From Hyalella azteca (taxonomy: Eukaryota; Arthropoda; Malacostraca; Amphipoda; Hyalellidae), in NCBI RefSeq assembly GCF_000764305.2, contig NW_025930738.1:340014-404013 (forward strand): a stretch of DNA of 64,000 nucleotides, read 5' to 3'. Position 1 is the first letter of the stretch. The number at the start of each line of letters is the position of its first letter. The notes under the pieces are model-generated. The model was not told the origin of the DNA. It worked only from the letters and a program-made list of their open reading frames with translations, and did not search any database. Shown in pieces: positions 36,721-56,300 of this stretch. The position numbers and the translations under genes are program-made.

Positions 36721-38500
36721 CTTCTACAATACTGGCGATGATGCTTCGAAACGAGAAACTAAACTGTGTTGCCTCGGAGATAAGGGATTCGTCACGAAAA
36801 TAGGCAACAGGTATTAGAGAGCGGGGAAGATTTAAAGGATGTAATTACAGTGTACGTGGTCCATATAAAGCCATCGTTTAACATATGGACTTCAGATGGT
36901 AAATAGATATAGTTTACCGGAAAAATGAGAATAGAAATTTAGCATGATGGAGTATCGAACATTTCAAGGCATACAAATGGGATTAATACCATGTTATTTC
37001 AATTCAAGGGTCATTGTTCCTATTCAAAGCGAAATTGCAGAATTTATAACACTGAGAATCACATAGTAACTTTTTCATACATCCGTAATAGAGATGGCGT
37101 AAAGGCATGCTGATCGGAACATCAATTTAATTACCGAAGGATATTGGAGTGGATCAGTCAATATTGAATTGCTTAATGCCGTAGAACAATGGAATGTTAG
37201 AATGCAATACCAATAAGTGATTTATGAAAACAAGGAAAATTCCATATGCACTGAGCAACGATTTACGTATAACGTTATTTAATTACAGTTTCATTACAAT
37301 TCATTTTTCAAGAATGAAATAAATTTTAGGATAAACTTCAATTATGTGACACTTAATAATCTATTTTTGAACAGTTGAAAGGCTGCATTGATTTAATTTG
37401 TAATCACAAATTGAGGAGCTCGTGAGTGTTGAGCTTGTTTCTAAATGTGTTTTATGAGTGGAAAAAATTCATTGGCTCGAGCCGAAGAATAAAAAAATTT
37501 GTCCAGCACATCCAAGAATTCTTACTACGCTTCTAAATTTGAGGCTTTCTACGCTATAGAAAATTATTATAAACAATGCGAGTGAATCGAGTTTCTAGAA
37601 TTATACCTTCATACTAACGATAAAAATGAACTCCTTATTTAGAGAACATTTTACCCAAAAAAATTTGAAAATTCGAAGGCGCATACCCATACGACAATTA
37701 AGAATAAATTTCATTACATGAGAAATAATTGAATACAATTCTCGGTCCTCATCAGACTAATTCGATAAGATTACAAATTTATGATTACAATAAAAATCTG
37801 GCCATCTTTTTGTCAATCGAGGAGGCCAGGCGAGGGTCGAACAAATAGTGACATGGATTTCTCGCCCGGCCAAGCTCTCGCCGGGCGAATTTTCACGGAT
37901 GAACATCAAGATTCCGATTTTATCACTGATTGTAAGTCCAGAGCGATATTCGCAACAGGTTTTCTAGTATACGAACTATAGTTTGCATGTGGTATGTATA
38001 CGTGAGTCAATGTCCATCCAGGAGACAGCAGTTAGAGAAAAACTTGCCAAAATTGCCGGGTATTTGGATATGTGTATAACTACTTTTCAGAGTGAATTGT
38101 GATATAGAAGGCAGCGGCAAGCAGCAGCAATAATAAGAGTCTTGCTCATTAGGGACCTCATTACCAGTAGAGGGAGCCGAGCACTGTGTCAACTCGCCCA
38201 ATCTAACGAAGTTGACAATGAGCCGAGACCCTGAGATCACCTCTTCCAGCTCCATGCAAATGATCTTCCGCCTGAGCTTGTCTCAGCCTGCGCCGCGTCC
38301 TAGCTCTTCCAACTAATTGGAGATTTTTTAAACTTTGCACTGCCCTTGAGAACTCTACAAATTCATAATCAGACGAAGAAAATGTAGTTACAATTAATAT
38401 GCTTCCAAATTTCATTTGAAAGTAATTGTGGAATTCTTAACGCTTTCAGAACATTCCATTTCTGCAATCGATTGAATTACTCAGAAGCAAGGGATATATT
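36721..38500. other. No gene assigned
   Basis: Mostly AT-rich. There is a perfect GC hairpin (TCGCCCGGC / GCCGGGCGA) near 37861-37888. A minus-strand open stretch near 38160-38300 ends in a possible donor (ACTG/GTAATG) but is not recognised. Confidence 0.35.
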
Positions 38501-38678
38501 TTTTAGCGCATTTTCTCATTTATGGAAAAAATGCACTATTGTGCTCGCCATGTCCGTCTGTCTGTCCGTCCGTCTGTCCGTCCGTCTGTCCGTCCGTCTG
38601 TCCGTCCGTCCGTGACCTCAAGTTTTTGTCGACGAGAAAATGCGCTCTGTGTCACTCACTGCAGTGAGTACTGAGTTA
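38501..38678 (-). mobile_element. MITE family 2, copy 3 (inverted)
   Basis: Inverted copy: TTTTAGCGCATTTTCTC, then AAAAAATGCACTATTGTGCT, a longer (GTCCGTCT)n tract, GTGACCTCAAGTTTTTGTCG, GAGAAAATGCGCT and the palindrome ACTCACTGCAGTGAGT at the far end. Confidence 0.75.
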
Positions 38679-40544
38679 TATTTTTTAAACTTAAATGAAG
38701 GCAATTTTTGTGCTTGAATTATGCAGAAAAAACTCATTATTTAGTGCTTGAAGTTAGTGCAATCAATAACGACATATGTACATGAAATAGCGAAGCTAGT
38801 TGGCTAATTCAATGATCCGTCACCAACTCTGTAATTTCTTTCACTATTATTATTAAGTTAATCTTCACCATAATTTGCCGATTTACAAGTGATTATGGGA
38901 TAAAACATCCGCTTAACAAAAGTAGGACAAAGTTTAATGACACTCTAAAATACACGTAGCCAAAAGTGGCAGAAGAAATACGTCTCTACACAGAACAACC
39001 GGTCCCTACTTATACCTTGTCCCATATTTATTGTTACGTTGTGAAGGAATTGAACAAGCAAAAGATTAACGGGAAGTCGCAACTCGCGTGCCGCACTCCC
39101 ACATTTCACTCGAAGGGACGTTTGGTATGAGTTCGTCTGTCCATTGATCGACACATCACTCGAGCTATCGCAGCTGATCTATGGTCAATTTCAGTCCATA
39201 TGATTCATGAACAATTGTATGATCAAAACCGGAATAACATCAAAGAGTCTTCAATATAAAGAGAGTTTATTTTATTCATTTCGAACGTGCAATAAACTAC
39301 ATTTCTTTAAGTAGCTGCTCGAGCCTGCAGGACAAGTGGTAAATAACGAGAAACGTGAAAAAGTGCAGATTGCTTAGTAGTGCATTGAAAAATTTAGAAT
39401 TAATTGATATCTCATCAGTAATTGTTGAGGGAGAGTTGAAAAACAGTGTTACAAATTTTGTCGAAGATTGAGGGGAGGGCAACAGAAACATCGCGCCCAG
39501 CACTTCATGTGCGACACTGACGGTCTCGAGCCTCTCAAGAAGCTGTGGAAAACAAAGGGAACCTTCACTAGGCCGTTTAAAAACTTGACATTGAAGGCTT
39601 TTATTTTATTTCGGCGAGCTGCCAATTGCGGAAATGTTCCTGGAAGTTCGAGCAAAGTTCTTCAATTGCTGTAATAGGAAAAACTGTTTAAATTTTTAAA
39701 TTTTTCACAGTGATTTTTTATAATTAGTGGCACTTGAGTGTCGACAAAAAAGAGAATTTCCGTTGGTTTCTCAGTTAAATGTTAAACGTTCTGTACCACT
39801 TTTCTAGTACTTATTAAATTCTACCAGACGCGTAATTTTCTTGTTAAATTTCGCGTTGAATTAGTGAATGAAAAATAAATTCAGGACTTAGTTCCAAAAT
39901 TTACACATACATTCGTATATACAAGGAACAATTAAAGGACAAATTGTGTTTTGATTTCGACAATTTAGTAAAACCTGAAGCATACTTGGCGATGGAACAA
40001 CAATGAATCTTAACCTCGCCTATAACTTTTTTATTTCGACGATCATGAGTGACAGCAGAGATATCGAATGCGGAGTAAATCTTTTCAAAGTGACCATCAT
40101 TTCCATTTGCCGGCAGAACATTCTAGAAATATTTTACTTTCCCACTCTTTCCAAGTCCTGAAAACATAACATATGCTGACCAAGATGCACAGCAGCTCAG
40201 AACTCCTCAAGTTCACCACGTTCACCTCGTTATGAATAATATTTGTTTGCACTCTACCTCAGAAAACTCCTGGCGCGATGCATTAGTGCGCCGCAGCGTT
40301 GCCGACGCGACGTTGTCAGCCGCGACCTCTTGTCTTGCAGACCAGTAGTGGCTACATCACCATCATCAGCAGTGGTCATATCAACCTTAAAAACGTCGAC
40401 ATTGATCAGCAGCAGTTCAAACATAAAATGCATATAACAAACAATTGCAATGATAAAGTTGTATAAAATACTATGCAAGATATTAATGACCTTATTTCAA
40501 CAGAAGGCGGCCCCTACGGTTGCTTAATATATATATATGAACCT
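38679..40544. other. No gene seen
   Basis: AT-rich. The GC-richer 40240-40400 has short open frames only. Confidence 0.4.
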
Positions 40545-41103
40545 GCCTCAACATCGGCAGCAAAATTAGTAATGCCAGCAGCAGCAGCATTCCGCAGCAT
40601 TAGAGCAGCAACCTTGGAAACACCAGCAGCACTATTATGCCTAAACGTCAGTGCACCAACATCAGTAACACCACCAGCAGCAGCATGCCTAAACGCCAGC
40701 GCACTAACATCAGTAACACCACCAGCATCAGCATGCCTCAACATCAGTGCACCAACATCAGTAACATCACCAGCATCAGCATGCCTCAGCGTCAGTGCGC
40801 CAACATCAGTAACACCACCTGCAGCAGCATGCCTCAACATCAGTGCACCAACATCAGTAACATCACCAGCATCAGCATGCCTCAACGTCAGTGCACCAAC
40901 ATCAGTAACACCACAAGCATCAGCATGCATCAACATTAATGCACCAACATCAGTAACACCACCAGCATCAGCATGCATCAACATCAGTAACACCACCAGC
41001 ATCAGCATCAATGCACCAACATCAGTAACACCACCAGCATCAGCATCAATGCACCAACATCAGTAACACCACCAGCATCAGCATGCCTCAACATCAGTAG
41101 GAC
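40545..41103. repeat. 48-bp CAG/CAT-rich minisatellite, about ten copies
   Basis: Unit GCATGCCTCAACATCAGTGC followed by ACCAACATCAGTAACACCAC and CAGCATCA. Because 48 is a multiple of three and the unit lacks stops, three frames stay open (plus 40473-41066 and 40637-40939; minus 41011-40514). These are judged repeat by-products rather than genes. Confidence 0.92.
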
Positions 41104-41185
41104 CAGCAGCATGGGGCAAGGACATGTTATCACTCAGCATTGTGCCCTACAGAAACTTTAATTTTCGTTTGCTTTTGTCCTGCAG

Positions 41186-41263
41186 CCGCCCGCTGCTAAA
41201 GAAACCCTGCGTGTAATGGACATCGCACCTAAATACAAAGGCGTAACGGGCGTCTTGCCGTAA
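41186..41263 (+). CDS. Candidate terminal exon of an unknown gene
   Basis: A near-ideal acceptor (TTTGCTTTTGTCCTGCAG) is followed by 25 codons in phase 0, PPAAKETLRVMDIAPKYKG then VTGVLP, and TAA at 41261-41263. The short stretch is GC-richer than its surroundings and reads like ordinary protein. No upstream exon with a matching phase was found, and the 48-bp minisatellite sits only 80 bp upstream. It may be a lone exon of a long-intron gene or a chance match. Confidence 0.25.
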   Translation, partial: PPAAKETLRVMDIAPKYKGVTGVLP

Positions 41264-42957
41264 CCACGCTGGATTCAGTCTTATAATGCATATCAAGTAA
41301 ATATCAAGAGTGTAGTGGACATGATCTCGCTTTTCATTCGGATAAAAAAGCGCAATATTTTTGAAACAACAGGCAAAAACATTATTTGGATAGATATTTG
41401 TGAATTTCGAAAGAATTATGCAATATTTTTAATTAGTCTGCATTCACTTTTCTGGTATTTTACCTTGACAAATATGAATTTAATGCGAGTTTCCTTTTAG
41501 CCGTAGACTATAGCTATAATTTTTTTCATTAATCACCTAAAATTATGTGATTATTTGCAATTACTAATATGGTATGAAAGCCATTAATGGGTTGGAAATT
41601 TCAATTTTGCTTTGTTCTGTAAACTTCTTAGTTTACTCAAATTTCGACTCGAATAAAGTACCAAACGATATCCAAAAAACAACGCTTGAGCGCTTACACC
41701 TGCAAAAATATTAAATGATTACTGTTTGACATGACATTCTGGTGAATCAAAAGTGGACAAAATGAAGTTTTACAACTGAAAACCCACACAAATATCATTT
41801 TAATACAGACTGGCTGGCATTGAACAATCCTCGAGATGATACGCACGTACGCCGTCAATCGTGTGGCATTCATGAATGTTTGTTAAGACTTTTTACATGT
41901 TATTCGGGGTGCTGCATTGAGGTGTAGTTAGCACCAATAATCTCATACAATAGAGCAAACGAAGAGTGGACGGCAGGAGTTAATGCAATCGCGAGGCATG
42001 GAGGGGCTATCCCGTGGAGTTCTGGTCAGCCAGCCGGCACACCCTTCGTGTATATTGGGAGAATCAACTCGACGAAAATGAAGGAAGTCTTCAGAAAAAT
42101 ATAATATGCACAAATAGATGAAAAACTATTTTTATTGATTTATGTTTATCAGCTCATTATACGAATTGCTATATTATTGCAGCAAATCATTATTTATCTA
42201 AACTTGTTTATCATATGAACCACTACAAAATATATACAACAATACTTATTCCATGGAAGTTAGATGGCAAAATTGTGACTAATTTTAAAATTTCGATAAC
42301 TGTGGACTGTAACATTTATTTTTGTGATTAACCCTCTTCTGCCGAGTATTATGAACAATATGAAATAATTCGGTGCATCTGCAGTTATAGCAAGGTTGGC
42401 TTTTTACAGCTTGACGATCTGATCCCCGTGATAATATTGGGCCAACGCTCTTAATCCACGCGACAACATGACTTACTCCACGGCAACTCAACGCCAGTTT
42501 ACAATGACAACATGTATCTCTAAGTCTTCGTTTATGCATTGATCATATTATTAATAATATGCATGGCATTTGCTGATGTTCCTATATAGAAGACTTGGAG
42601 CGGGTGCCACCCTGATCTCTAAGTCAAATATGGAAGATCAAAGTCCTGAACAGCGTTTCAATTTGCTCCGGCAGTAGATAAATGATAATTAATCTGAGGA
42701 ATCAGTGCGTTGCAAGCCCTTTCCATCTCGGTCAAATCCACATGATCAAGCGATAAATAGATAAATATTTCTAGAATACATGAGCTCAAAATCATTAACT
42801 TAATTTGTATTGTGCCCTATTTATAAATGGCAGTATTATAGACGCGAATTCACTTTTTTTTAATTTCAAGGAAAGAATACTAAAAGGTACCAGCCTGTTA
42901 GAAGAAAAATTTTTGACCGTCAACAAATTACGAATAAATAATCATTCATAATCATAA
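41264..42957. other. No gene assigned
   Basis: AT-rich. A minus-strand open frame at 42539-42285 is Cys-rich (CCHCKL, PCYNCRC) and could be a scrap of transposase, but no family can be named. Confidence 0.35.
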
Positions 42958-43017
42958 GTTTAGCCTATCATTAATTAGAGTTTAGCCTATCATTCGTTAG
43001 AGTTTAGCCTACCTATC
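42958..43017. repeat. Short tandem repeat, three copies
   Basis: AGTTTAGCCTATCATTMRTT repeated three times at about 24-bp spacing, the last copy diverged. Confidence 0.75.
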
Positions 43018-45904
43018 AGTCATTGGTTGTGTAGACGTTAAAGTTTTGATCGCTGAACGGATGACCAATTAACGCGCATCTTGGGCGTTCATGACAACTT
43101 GATCTTTGCAATCGGCTTATTAATAATTCACACTCCAGAAATTAACGTTAGGTCAATAATAGTTTATGTGTCTGAAATTATAATCCAGGTGGGTAAACTT
43201 TACAAATTGTGACTCATATTTTTAGCATCTAGGTATTACAAAGCCAAAGAACCTCCTCTAAATCATGACGAGAACAAATCATTTTAGGAATCAAGGATTC
43301 ACCTACAGCTTCAAAAGAAATGAAGAAATTTTTCTGTAAAAAGAACTTGTTTAACAAAACTTGATTTCAAATTTATTTAATTCCAGGGAGTAGGTAAAAT
43401 GCAGCTGCAATTAAGTATTTGGTAGACTATGTTATTTCTTCAAACTTAGAACATTTGTTGGCACGCGTATGAATGATTTTTTTTAATTTGGACAAAGTAC
43501 ACTCCATTGCTCCATTGCTTTACCGATCACTAATTGAGCAGCCGACAAAGTTTACCAGTATTACGGACAGAAGGCAGATACGAGACGCATGCTTGTGTGC
43601 ATGGAATCAATCCTTGTAAAGCACGAAGAAAGTTCAGCGCCCGGCAGCCAAGATGTGATCAAGAGGGAGTGGCAGGAGGTCGCAGCTCTGCTTCGTGGCC
43701 CCGCTTACCAAGGAGGGAAGAGGAGGCATTTAACTGCATTTAAGAAGCTTCGTCTCTCAGGCAATCCATTAAGTCCACGCACGCCACACCTGCTCCACAC
43801 TCAAACTGCCATTCCCTCTCCTTCTTGAGTCCTTCCACCTTTGATACTCTCGTGTTCATAAGTTGGTTCATCCTAAGTTCCATGCTCCATCCGCGGTTCG
43901 CTTATTAATCACTTCCAAGTGATCCCATATCAATTCCACGTGCCGCACTAGTCCGTAATTGTTTTTAGCTTAATATTATTGTATGGCTGTGAATCATAAA
44001 ATTGTAAGCTCGTCAGCACACCGATGCCATGTTGAAGACCATTGTTCGAGTCCAGGCAAAATCCTTGTATCCTTTAAAGGCCAACTATGATTACTCCTAC
44101 AATTTCTAAGTCCAATTTTATTTAAAGACAGTGGAAGGATGATCAATCATTCATTTCTTGAACTATTTTTTTGTGATGTGACATTCACGGCCAGAAAAAG
44201 TAAAGATTAGAAAAAACAGATTAGGTTTATTGCACTAGCCTTGTACCTTGACCGAGCCGTGATATGTTATGGTGTTTATCTGATGCCTAAGTAACCTGAA
44301 AAATGAATGCAATGCTGACGTATCTAGTGAAGCAGTATTATTTGGTTCTTACTTCTATCATTAATTTTTATTGCAACTCTATTTAGCTATGAGAAATTTG
44401 ATGCAAACTTCGCTTCACTACTAAATTGTAGTTTTATAGTTCCTTCTTGAATTTTGAGAGCGTAAATTATATTTTTTCTCTAAGATTTATCGAAATTTAC
44501 TAACATTCACAGCTTTGCAAACGCAACCTGCACATTTCTAAACAGAAGCCAGCAGGCTGGCTGTTATTTAAAACTGCGATCGGCTGAGGTAAGACTCCAT
44601 TGAACGGCAACAATTTCCGAACGGTTGAAGCAACTGCTCGCTGGACAAGATTGCTCACACCTTCGTGCCTATTACGAGACGTGCGCCAGAAGCTCTCTAG
44701 GTTCTTTCAGTCTTCGTTCAGGAGAATATGACGTCATTCCTGGAGCAGAAAAGCCGGGGAAAAAATCTAAAAAGTTCGCGTTCTCACCGGAGATTTTGCC
44801 AGTCGAGTTGCTTCATGTTTTGCGCTGCTAAATGTTGCTCATTTTAGGAAGGTCCTGGCCTGAGAAGATTTGTAGTCCCAACCCTCTGATCGCACGGAGA
44901 AGAAGAGCTTTGACAAGTAATCGCAGAACTCATGAATATTTAGTGTAGAGACGCTCGCTCGCTCCACCGACTACTTCTTCAAGGCGCGCGCTGGCTGTGA
45001 AGAAGAATTGAGCAGGTGATGATCTTATAACGAGTTTCAATATTAATGCATTAACATATTTGATGTGTTAATTTTATCTGGAGCAAATGGCACTACATGT
45101 GACATATTTGAGGAGCCGAGAATGACTAATTAACATTCACACAGACGGAAGTACAGTTAGTAATTGGCATGAAATAAATTTGATATTCAATCACTTTGTA
45201 TGAAAGTTTTTCATGAACTGCATCAAACTACCTGGCAAGAATAGAATAAAAGATTTAAAAACCTGATGAGAGATGCACAAAATTATTAGTTGCAAGGAAT
45301 TTAATGGGTCGGAATTTTTTCATTTTTTTTTGTGAAAGAAAACCATTTCTACATGAATGAAATGAACGTGATCAAGGTCAAGAATCCAGGCAAAATAAGA
45401 ATATGCTGATTATTGACAGATTTCGTGATTTGAAGGAAAATTAATGCAAGTTTTCGTCGTTATATTCTATGTGATTCGCTCAAACTGTTCACTATTTTTT
45501 CTCACATGATTGCTCCGCCTCCTTCAATATTTGCTTTCAAGAGATGAATGCCAACGGATGTGTTAATATATCAATATTTCAATATAATTCAGTTTCTCTT
45601 AGAGTATATTTGTACAATATTTATGAGCAGCATGAGTTGGACACTTGGACTTGTTAGTGTTGATGAGGACATCTTATCTACATAAGTCCCTCATGAAAGC
45701 GCAACTGATGGCATCACAGAAAACGAAATCGAGAAAATGTTTTGAGAGGATACTATAATAAATGATGCTGTCACAGCGATCTGAGTAACGAGTCTAGACG
45801 CCAGACGGTCATGGTTTTTAATTTTTATGATATATATAGATATGATCAACGCCCTCAACGACGATAAAAGATTTTGCCTCAGTACACAATGATATTAGAT
45901 AACG
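43018..45904. other. No gene seen
   Basis: Plus-strand open frames at 43589-43828 and 44625-44831 were read. They show no domain and no matched splice pair. Confidence 0.4.
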
Positions 45905-46013
45905 GAATGACAAAGCTCTGTGAACAAGGCACGAAAAGGAAAAGAATCGGCGACAGGCCACACCAGGGCCCAGGCCTACGCTTCAGCGCCGACATCACTA
46001 TGTTATGTTATGT
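45905..46013 (+). mobile_element. 3' end of the same non-LTR retrotransposon family as at 4620
   Basis: TGTGAACAAGGCACGAAAAG and CGGCGACAGGCCACA...CTTCAGCGCCGACATCA match the tail at 5090-5165 closely. Both end in short ATG-type repeats (TATGTTATGTTATG here). Only the last 100 bp or so is present, a typical severe 5' truncation. Confidence 0.75.
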
Positions 46014-47880
46014 AAAGCCATTGCAATGTTTATTGCTGTTCTTGTAACATCAGTTATTTCAGGCACTGCCACTCCAACCGTCATGACAATTTGAGCAGAT
46101 TAGTAAGAAAGTAAATATCAAATCGGTCATTACCGAGCATCCTTCTCGTAATATCGCTCCAGTTATGCCATTATAGGTAAGTAATGAATCGAAACTAATT
46201 AACTATCTCAAGAAGAACATTTAATTTAATATATCTTACACAAATTAAACACCAGTCGTTCAGATGATAATTAACTCATGTAAACAGTAGAGGAGACATT
46301 TCAAATTATACGCACGTGCATAAACAGAAAATAATTACCTGAGCAAATAGCAGTCCAACCAGCAGAGGCTCAGTAGGTTTCAGATACAGAGAGTCCCTTA
46401 GGTTTTGAGAACTTCGTTAGCCCCCCGTAAAATTTATGATCATATTTATTTCAATAATGACTTTTTGTACGACTATTCATTCAAATTTGTACTCGTGCCT
46501 CATTATATTGAATAAGCCGATATTAATTTTGTGAAGAATCACAACTTTGACGAAGGAACATAAATTATTTAGGGACGTGTGGGGATATTTATGGGGCCAG
46601 AGGCCCCTATAATGGGCCTAACGGCGCCACAGTCGACAAGCATCTAACATCTCATTTGCATTAAAAAACTTGGACCGAAGAGGAAGGATATGAGGTGAAA
46701 ATTTACAACTTGATTTGAATAGTTAGGCGATGCGAGGGAGCTACAAATAATACTTCGATCGCTGTAAAACTATTTATTATCCCGAATATGACGCATCATT
46801 GGTAATATACATACGTGATAATTATAAACAAAAGCGTGTTTCAAATCAAGTTGTCAAATCAACTAAAAATTTGAGTGTGAAAAACTTTTTATTCCAACAG
46901 AATGGAACACATAGGAATTGTTTTAATTTTGGAAGCCTATTATTTCGCCTAAACTAGAATCAGATTTCGATAGTTCCTTCCTGCTAGGATGATGACAGAT
47001 TTGATAGATCGAGGCTCATAGATTTAACTTCAATTTATAGATAAAATAGGCCAATCATTGTTGAAATCGTGTAAAAATATGATTCAAAATGAGTAAAATA
47101 CCAGGAACAATCGCTGGTGGGTGAGACGTAATATGTTTGTTAATTCGTAACTAAAGGTAATGGGGAAACACAACAGGAGAAAACTGTGCATAATTCAACT
47201 GTAAATAACGATAGGCATTCTAGAAATGAAAATGTCCAATTATTTGTTTGGAAAAGCAAGATTAAATATTTCAACTCATTTCACCTGGAAATATAAATTG
47301 CATCCCAGCGCAAATACAAAGACGTAAATAAATATTAAGTAAGAAATGTACACGAAGATTCACTTCTGTTAAATTTATAATGAGTTCTGTACGTCCTCGA
47401 TCACGAGTTCAAATGAATAGGTGATGAGCTTTACTCACCATTATTTACTCACAATGAGCTTCACTCATAATTCCGCGCTTATACAGAGCAGCGACAGTAT
47501 TAAAATTTTTAAAGAAGCGTGATATGCCAGGAAAAGTTTCGTAATATTTGGGTGTGTGAAAAATGTTAAGTTACTAATTTATTTCTCGAATACATAGGAG
47601 TTTCTTCACTGATATTTTTTTATTGTTCATCTCACATTTTCAAATAAATCTTTTCGTAGGATTCGAAGTTTGAATATGAGGTTACCAGGGACATTTGTTA
47701 TTAAGAATTACTCAGGTAATTTCTGGTCTTCAATGAAATCTACGTTAAGGAACAATTTCTGCCAAACTAAACAATAACAAAAAATTGAAAATATACCATT
47801 AAAATTTTTATATGCATGATGACAACCAACAATATCGTCTGAAACTTGACTGCGTAATTGCGAAAGTTCGAATTCATTTC
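46014..47880. other. No gene seen
   Basis: AT-rich. It lies downstream of the Rab26 stop codon, so the nearest part may hold its 3' UTR (AATAAA on the minus strand near 47620). Confidence 0.4.
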
Positions 47881-47883
47881 AGG

Positions 47884-48106
47884 CAGGGAAGCTTATCTTC
47901 GATACCATCAAGCCCTTGAGCAGTAATGTGTACCATTCAACACCCGGACTAGGGAAGCGTATCATCGATACGATCCAGCCTGCGTACAGGGAAGAATATC
48001 CTGATGTTATCCAGCCCACGAGCAGTGAAGAACATCGTCAAAATGCTGAGCAGTTAAGCATATCGTCGGTATCATCTGATATCATCCAGCCACTGGACAG
48101 GGATGC

Positions 48107-48125
<19 letters not shown>
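47884..48125. repeat. Degenerate minisatellite reaching into the Rab26 stop codon
   Basis: About five to six diverged copies of a unit near 37 bp, GGGAAGCRTATCNTCGATAC followed by NATCCAGCCCACGAGCA. The last unit, with GCTCATCGTCGGTAG at 48105-48119, encodes the final Tyr-Arg-Arg-stop of Rab26 on the minus strand. Confidence 0.6.
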
Positions 48126-53373
<5,248 letters not shown>

Positions 53374-56300
53374 GATGACAGTTCTGGGGATCTACCGTCA
53401 GAAGTGAGCACTGCCAAGCGATGCCCTTAGTGCACGCCTGATGGAAGCCTTGTCACTCGATGATGCCAAGTGACGACCGGCTTGCGGAAAGGCGATATAT
53501 TTACCAAACTTTTGATGGTAACTATCGATACCATTTGGCGGTGATCAGCTTCAGGGCAACTTGCAGTGCGTATGTGCAACTCTCCACGCATAACTGAATA
53601 AGAACTAAAAACGTATCCAACTTCCATATAAGTCTCTTTCGAGTGAAGTGTTTGTCATCATGATGGCATGTGAATAGAAATATGAGGATAGTGGAAACGG
53701 AAAATACTTTAAAAATAATTTTTTTTTGCAATCATAAAGTTTGTAAAAACTCTTGTGCTTTAGCTATTTAATCTCTGCAAATATCCTTATCGTATTGCTG
53801 AAAATTAATCAGAAATGAATATTTGATTCAAATACCACCAAGACTAGAGACGCACATGGAGTGTTGAATGAAAAATCATTTTAGTCAGAAAAGAAATGTA
53901 TAATTATTTTTTTCGTTTTATATGAAGAAGGAAGCAAAAGTTCAGCAGTTGAAAATCAACCTTTCTTCATAATTAATGGTCACGAGTGCGGTTTTGAAGT
54001 GTTGGTCTACTTTTGCTTCTCAGGAACAAATATTAGTGAAGCTAGTACCTAAATTTGTAATTTACTCATAAATGCTCAGAGCTTTCACTTAAAGTTGGTC
54101 AAGGCTTTAAAGAATAATAATAAGCACCAAGAGTGCACTTGTTCTGCTAGCTCACATCTGCCGGGCGAACAAGGAAGAGAGTTCGTCACACATTTGGTGT
54201 GGGAAACATTCTTGCTCTCTTTGTTCCAGCTAATTTAGCTAAACAGGATTGTTAAAACATGCCTATACATTTTAGTGAATGAATTTCAAAATTTTGAAAT
54301 TTATTTTCGAGAATAATTGAATGCGTAAGTAGACTTAAACATCGCCGAAGACGAATTATTTGAAAAATTTTAAAGAAACATTTAATATGATCAAAACTGG
54401 ATTGACTGAATTTACATGTAATAAGACTATGATCTCGAATGAATATTCCCTTTTGATAAAAGGTCAGAAACCTACCTGCACATAAATTATGTATTCTCGG
54501 AGAAAAGTTGAGAAATTATATGCCTGTGATATGAATTATTTGGGAAAAAACTTTATTTTCACTCAAAATATAGATTTTTTCGCAGAACACATGACAACGA
54601 CAGTCCATGTGTTGTAAATAGAATCACAATCACAAATGTGCTATGGATTAACATTTGTGTCCCAACACAAAGATTTATATTGAAATAAAAGCTGTACACG
54701 TGGCGCACTGTGCAGGTATCGACCGCTCAGAGAAAGTGGGTGAAGGCGGTACAGCTCATAGCAACGATCAATACTCAGCAGTTCTCGTCGATTGTACACA
54801 ATTGTACTGCATGTGACCGATATTTTCATCGGGAAAAATGATCGATAAACAAAATTAGTATGCTAGAACTGGGGCCCAATAAATAAATAAATAAGAAAAC
54901 AAAGCCTCCAATGACTCCACATACTAGACTATCGTGAAGAAATAATGAATAAGAATGACGAATAAAAACTATCATAATAAAGAAACTTCAAATAGAATAA
55001 TTAAAAAATATTAACCGTGTATCTGCGTAACCGTGCTTAATTCGACCGGTAACTTTGCATTCTGAATTGCGTGCTCTAACTTATGAACCTTTCTCAAAAT
55101 ACATAAATGCAGACAACTCACAGACATATATTGATCTAACACTAAAAAAGATGAATATACATAAACATATTCTTCGCGAAACATAACACGAATAAATAAT
55201 ATACTAATACAAATAGTAATTTTCACGACCATCTATAAAGCCCGCCACTGAATCTGAACCTAAGTATCTCGAAATAAACAGCGGTTAATCGTGAAACAAT
55301 GAATAAATACAGAGCATGTCTCAACGAAGTCATGTTATAGATGAATTAAAATCCTAACAAGTAATTACATGTATACTATTGTGATCCCTTACAATCGCCT
55401 TAGAAGAAATAGAAATTGCTGGAATTTGGATCCATATTATCGAACTCTACGTGGATACGGAACCGCTCAAACACAGATGACCAACAAATTGCTCTGGCTA
55501 ACTGTGCCACGAAGGTAAATAAAAAGCCATATATGGTGGACACGTAATAAAAATATAGCAATATAAGCTGCTGTGCTATACAGCGCCAGCTCCTGGATCT
55601 GCTAGAAAAGATATATTGCTCAGCATCGTGAGGTCACTGCGTTTGCAGCTGGCACTGACGTTTTTGTTTGGAATCGCTAGTGAATAAAGTGTTATAAATA
55701 AGCATTCAAATCCAATACCAAAGACACGAATTAAATGTAAACTTCGTAAATTAATTAATTACATAAGCAACGTTGCTCACCTTCCACTACATTTTTTGGG
55801 GGGATTTGGCACAGTATCAAAAAAATTTAGTTGAATTCTATAGTTGCCGCGTATTTATAGAGTTTTTTGTTCAGTATTCAAGATCTTAACCATCATAAAT
55901 AATTTTGTGAGCGATACAATATCAACAAAGCTCATTAAGACAGAAAATTTTGTTGCATATGCAATGAAAATTTGTTTATCCAAATCATTAATACTTTTCC
56001 TTTAAATTTCGAAGAAATTTGTCCCTATATCGTATTGATGGCCCGATGCTCACAATTTAAAACAGCAGTCGAACATATTGACTCAATGTAACATCAATCA
56101 GAATCAGACTGAATTTAAAAATTACTGTTTCAGTTATCGCAATTTTCGTATCGTGTACCGTAGAGTTTCCAATCTGGTTCATCGTACTCTTTAGATAATT
56201 GAATTTTTATAAATTAAAATTACATTTCCGTACATTTTCATCTGAAGTAGTTGAGAGGAAAATATTTAAGAATTCTAGGATAAAATTATTTTGAATGTTC

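Noticed and set aside
40473..41066. 197-codon Ser/Thr/Pro/Ala repeat protein
   Set aside because: The 48-bp unit is stop-free on both strands in several frames. There is no signal peptide or conserved flank.
42285..42539. Cys-rich minus frame as a transposase zinc-binding tail
   Set aside because: Cysteine spacing does not fit any family I can name with confidence.
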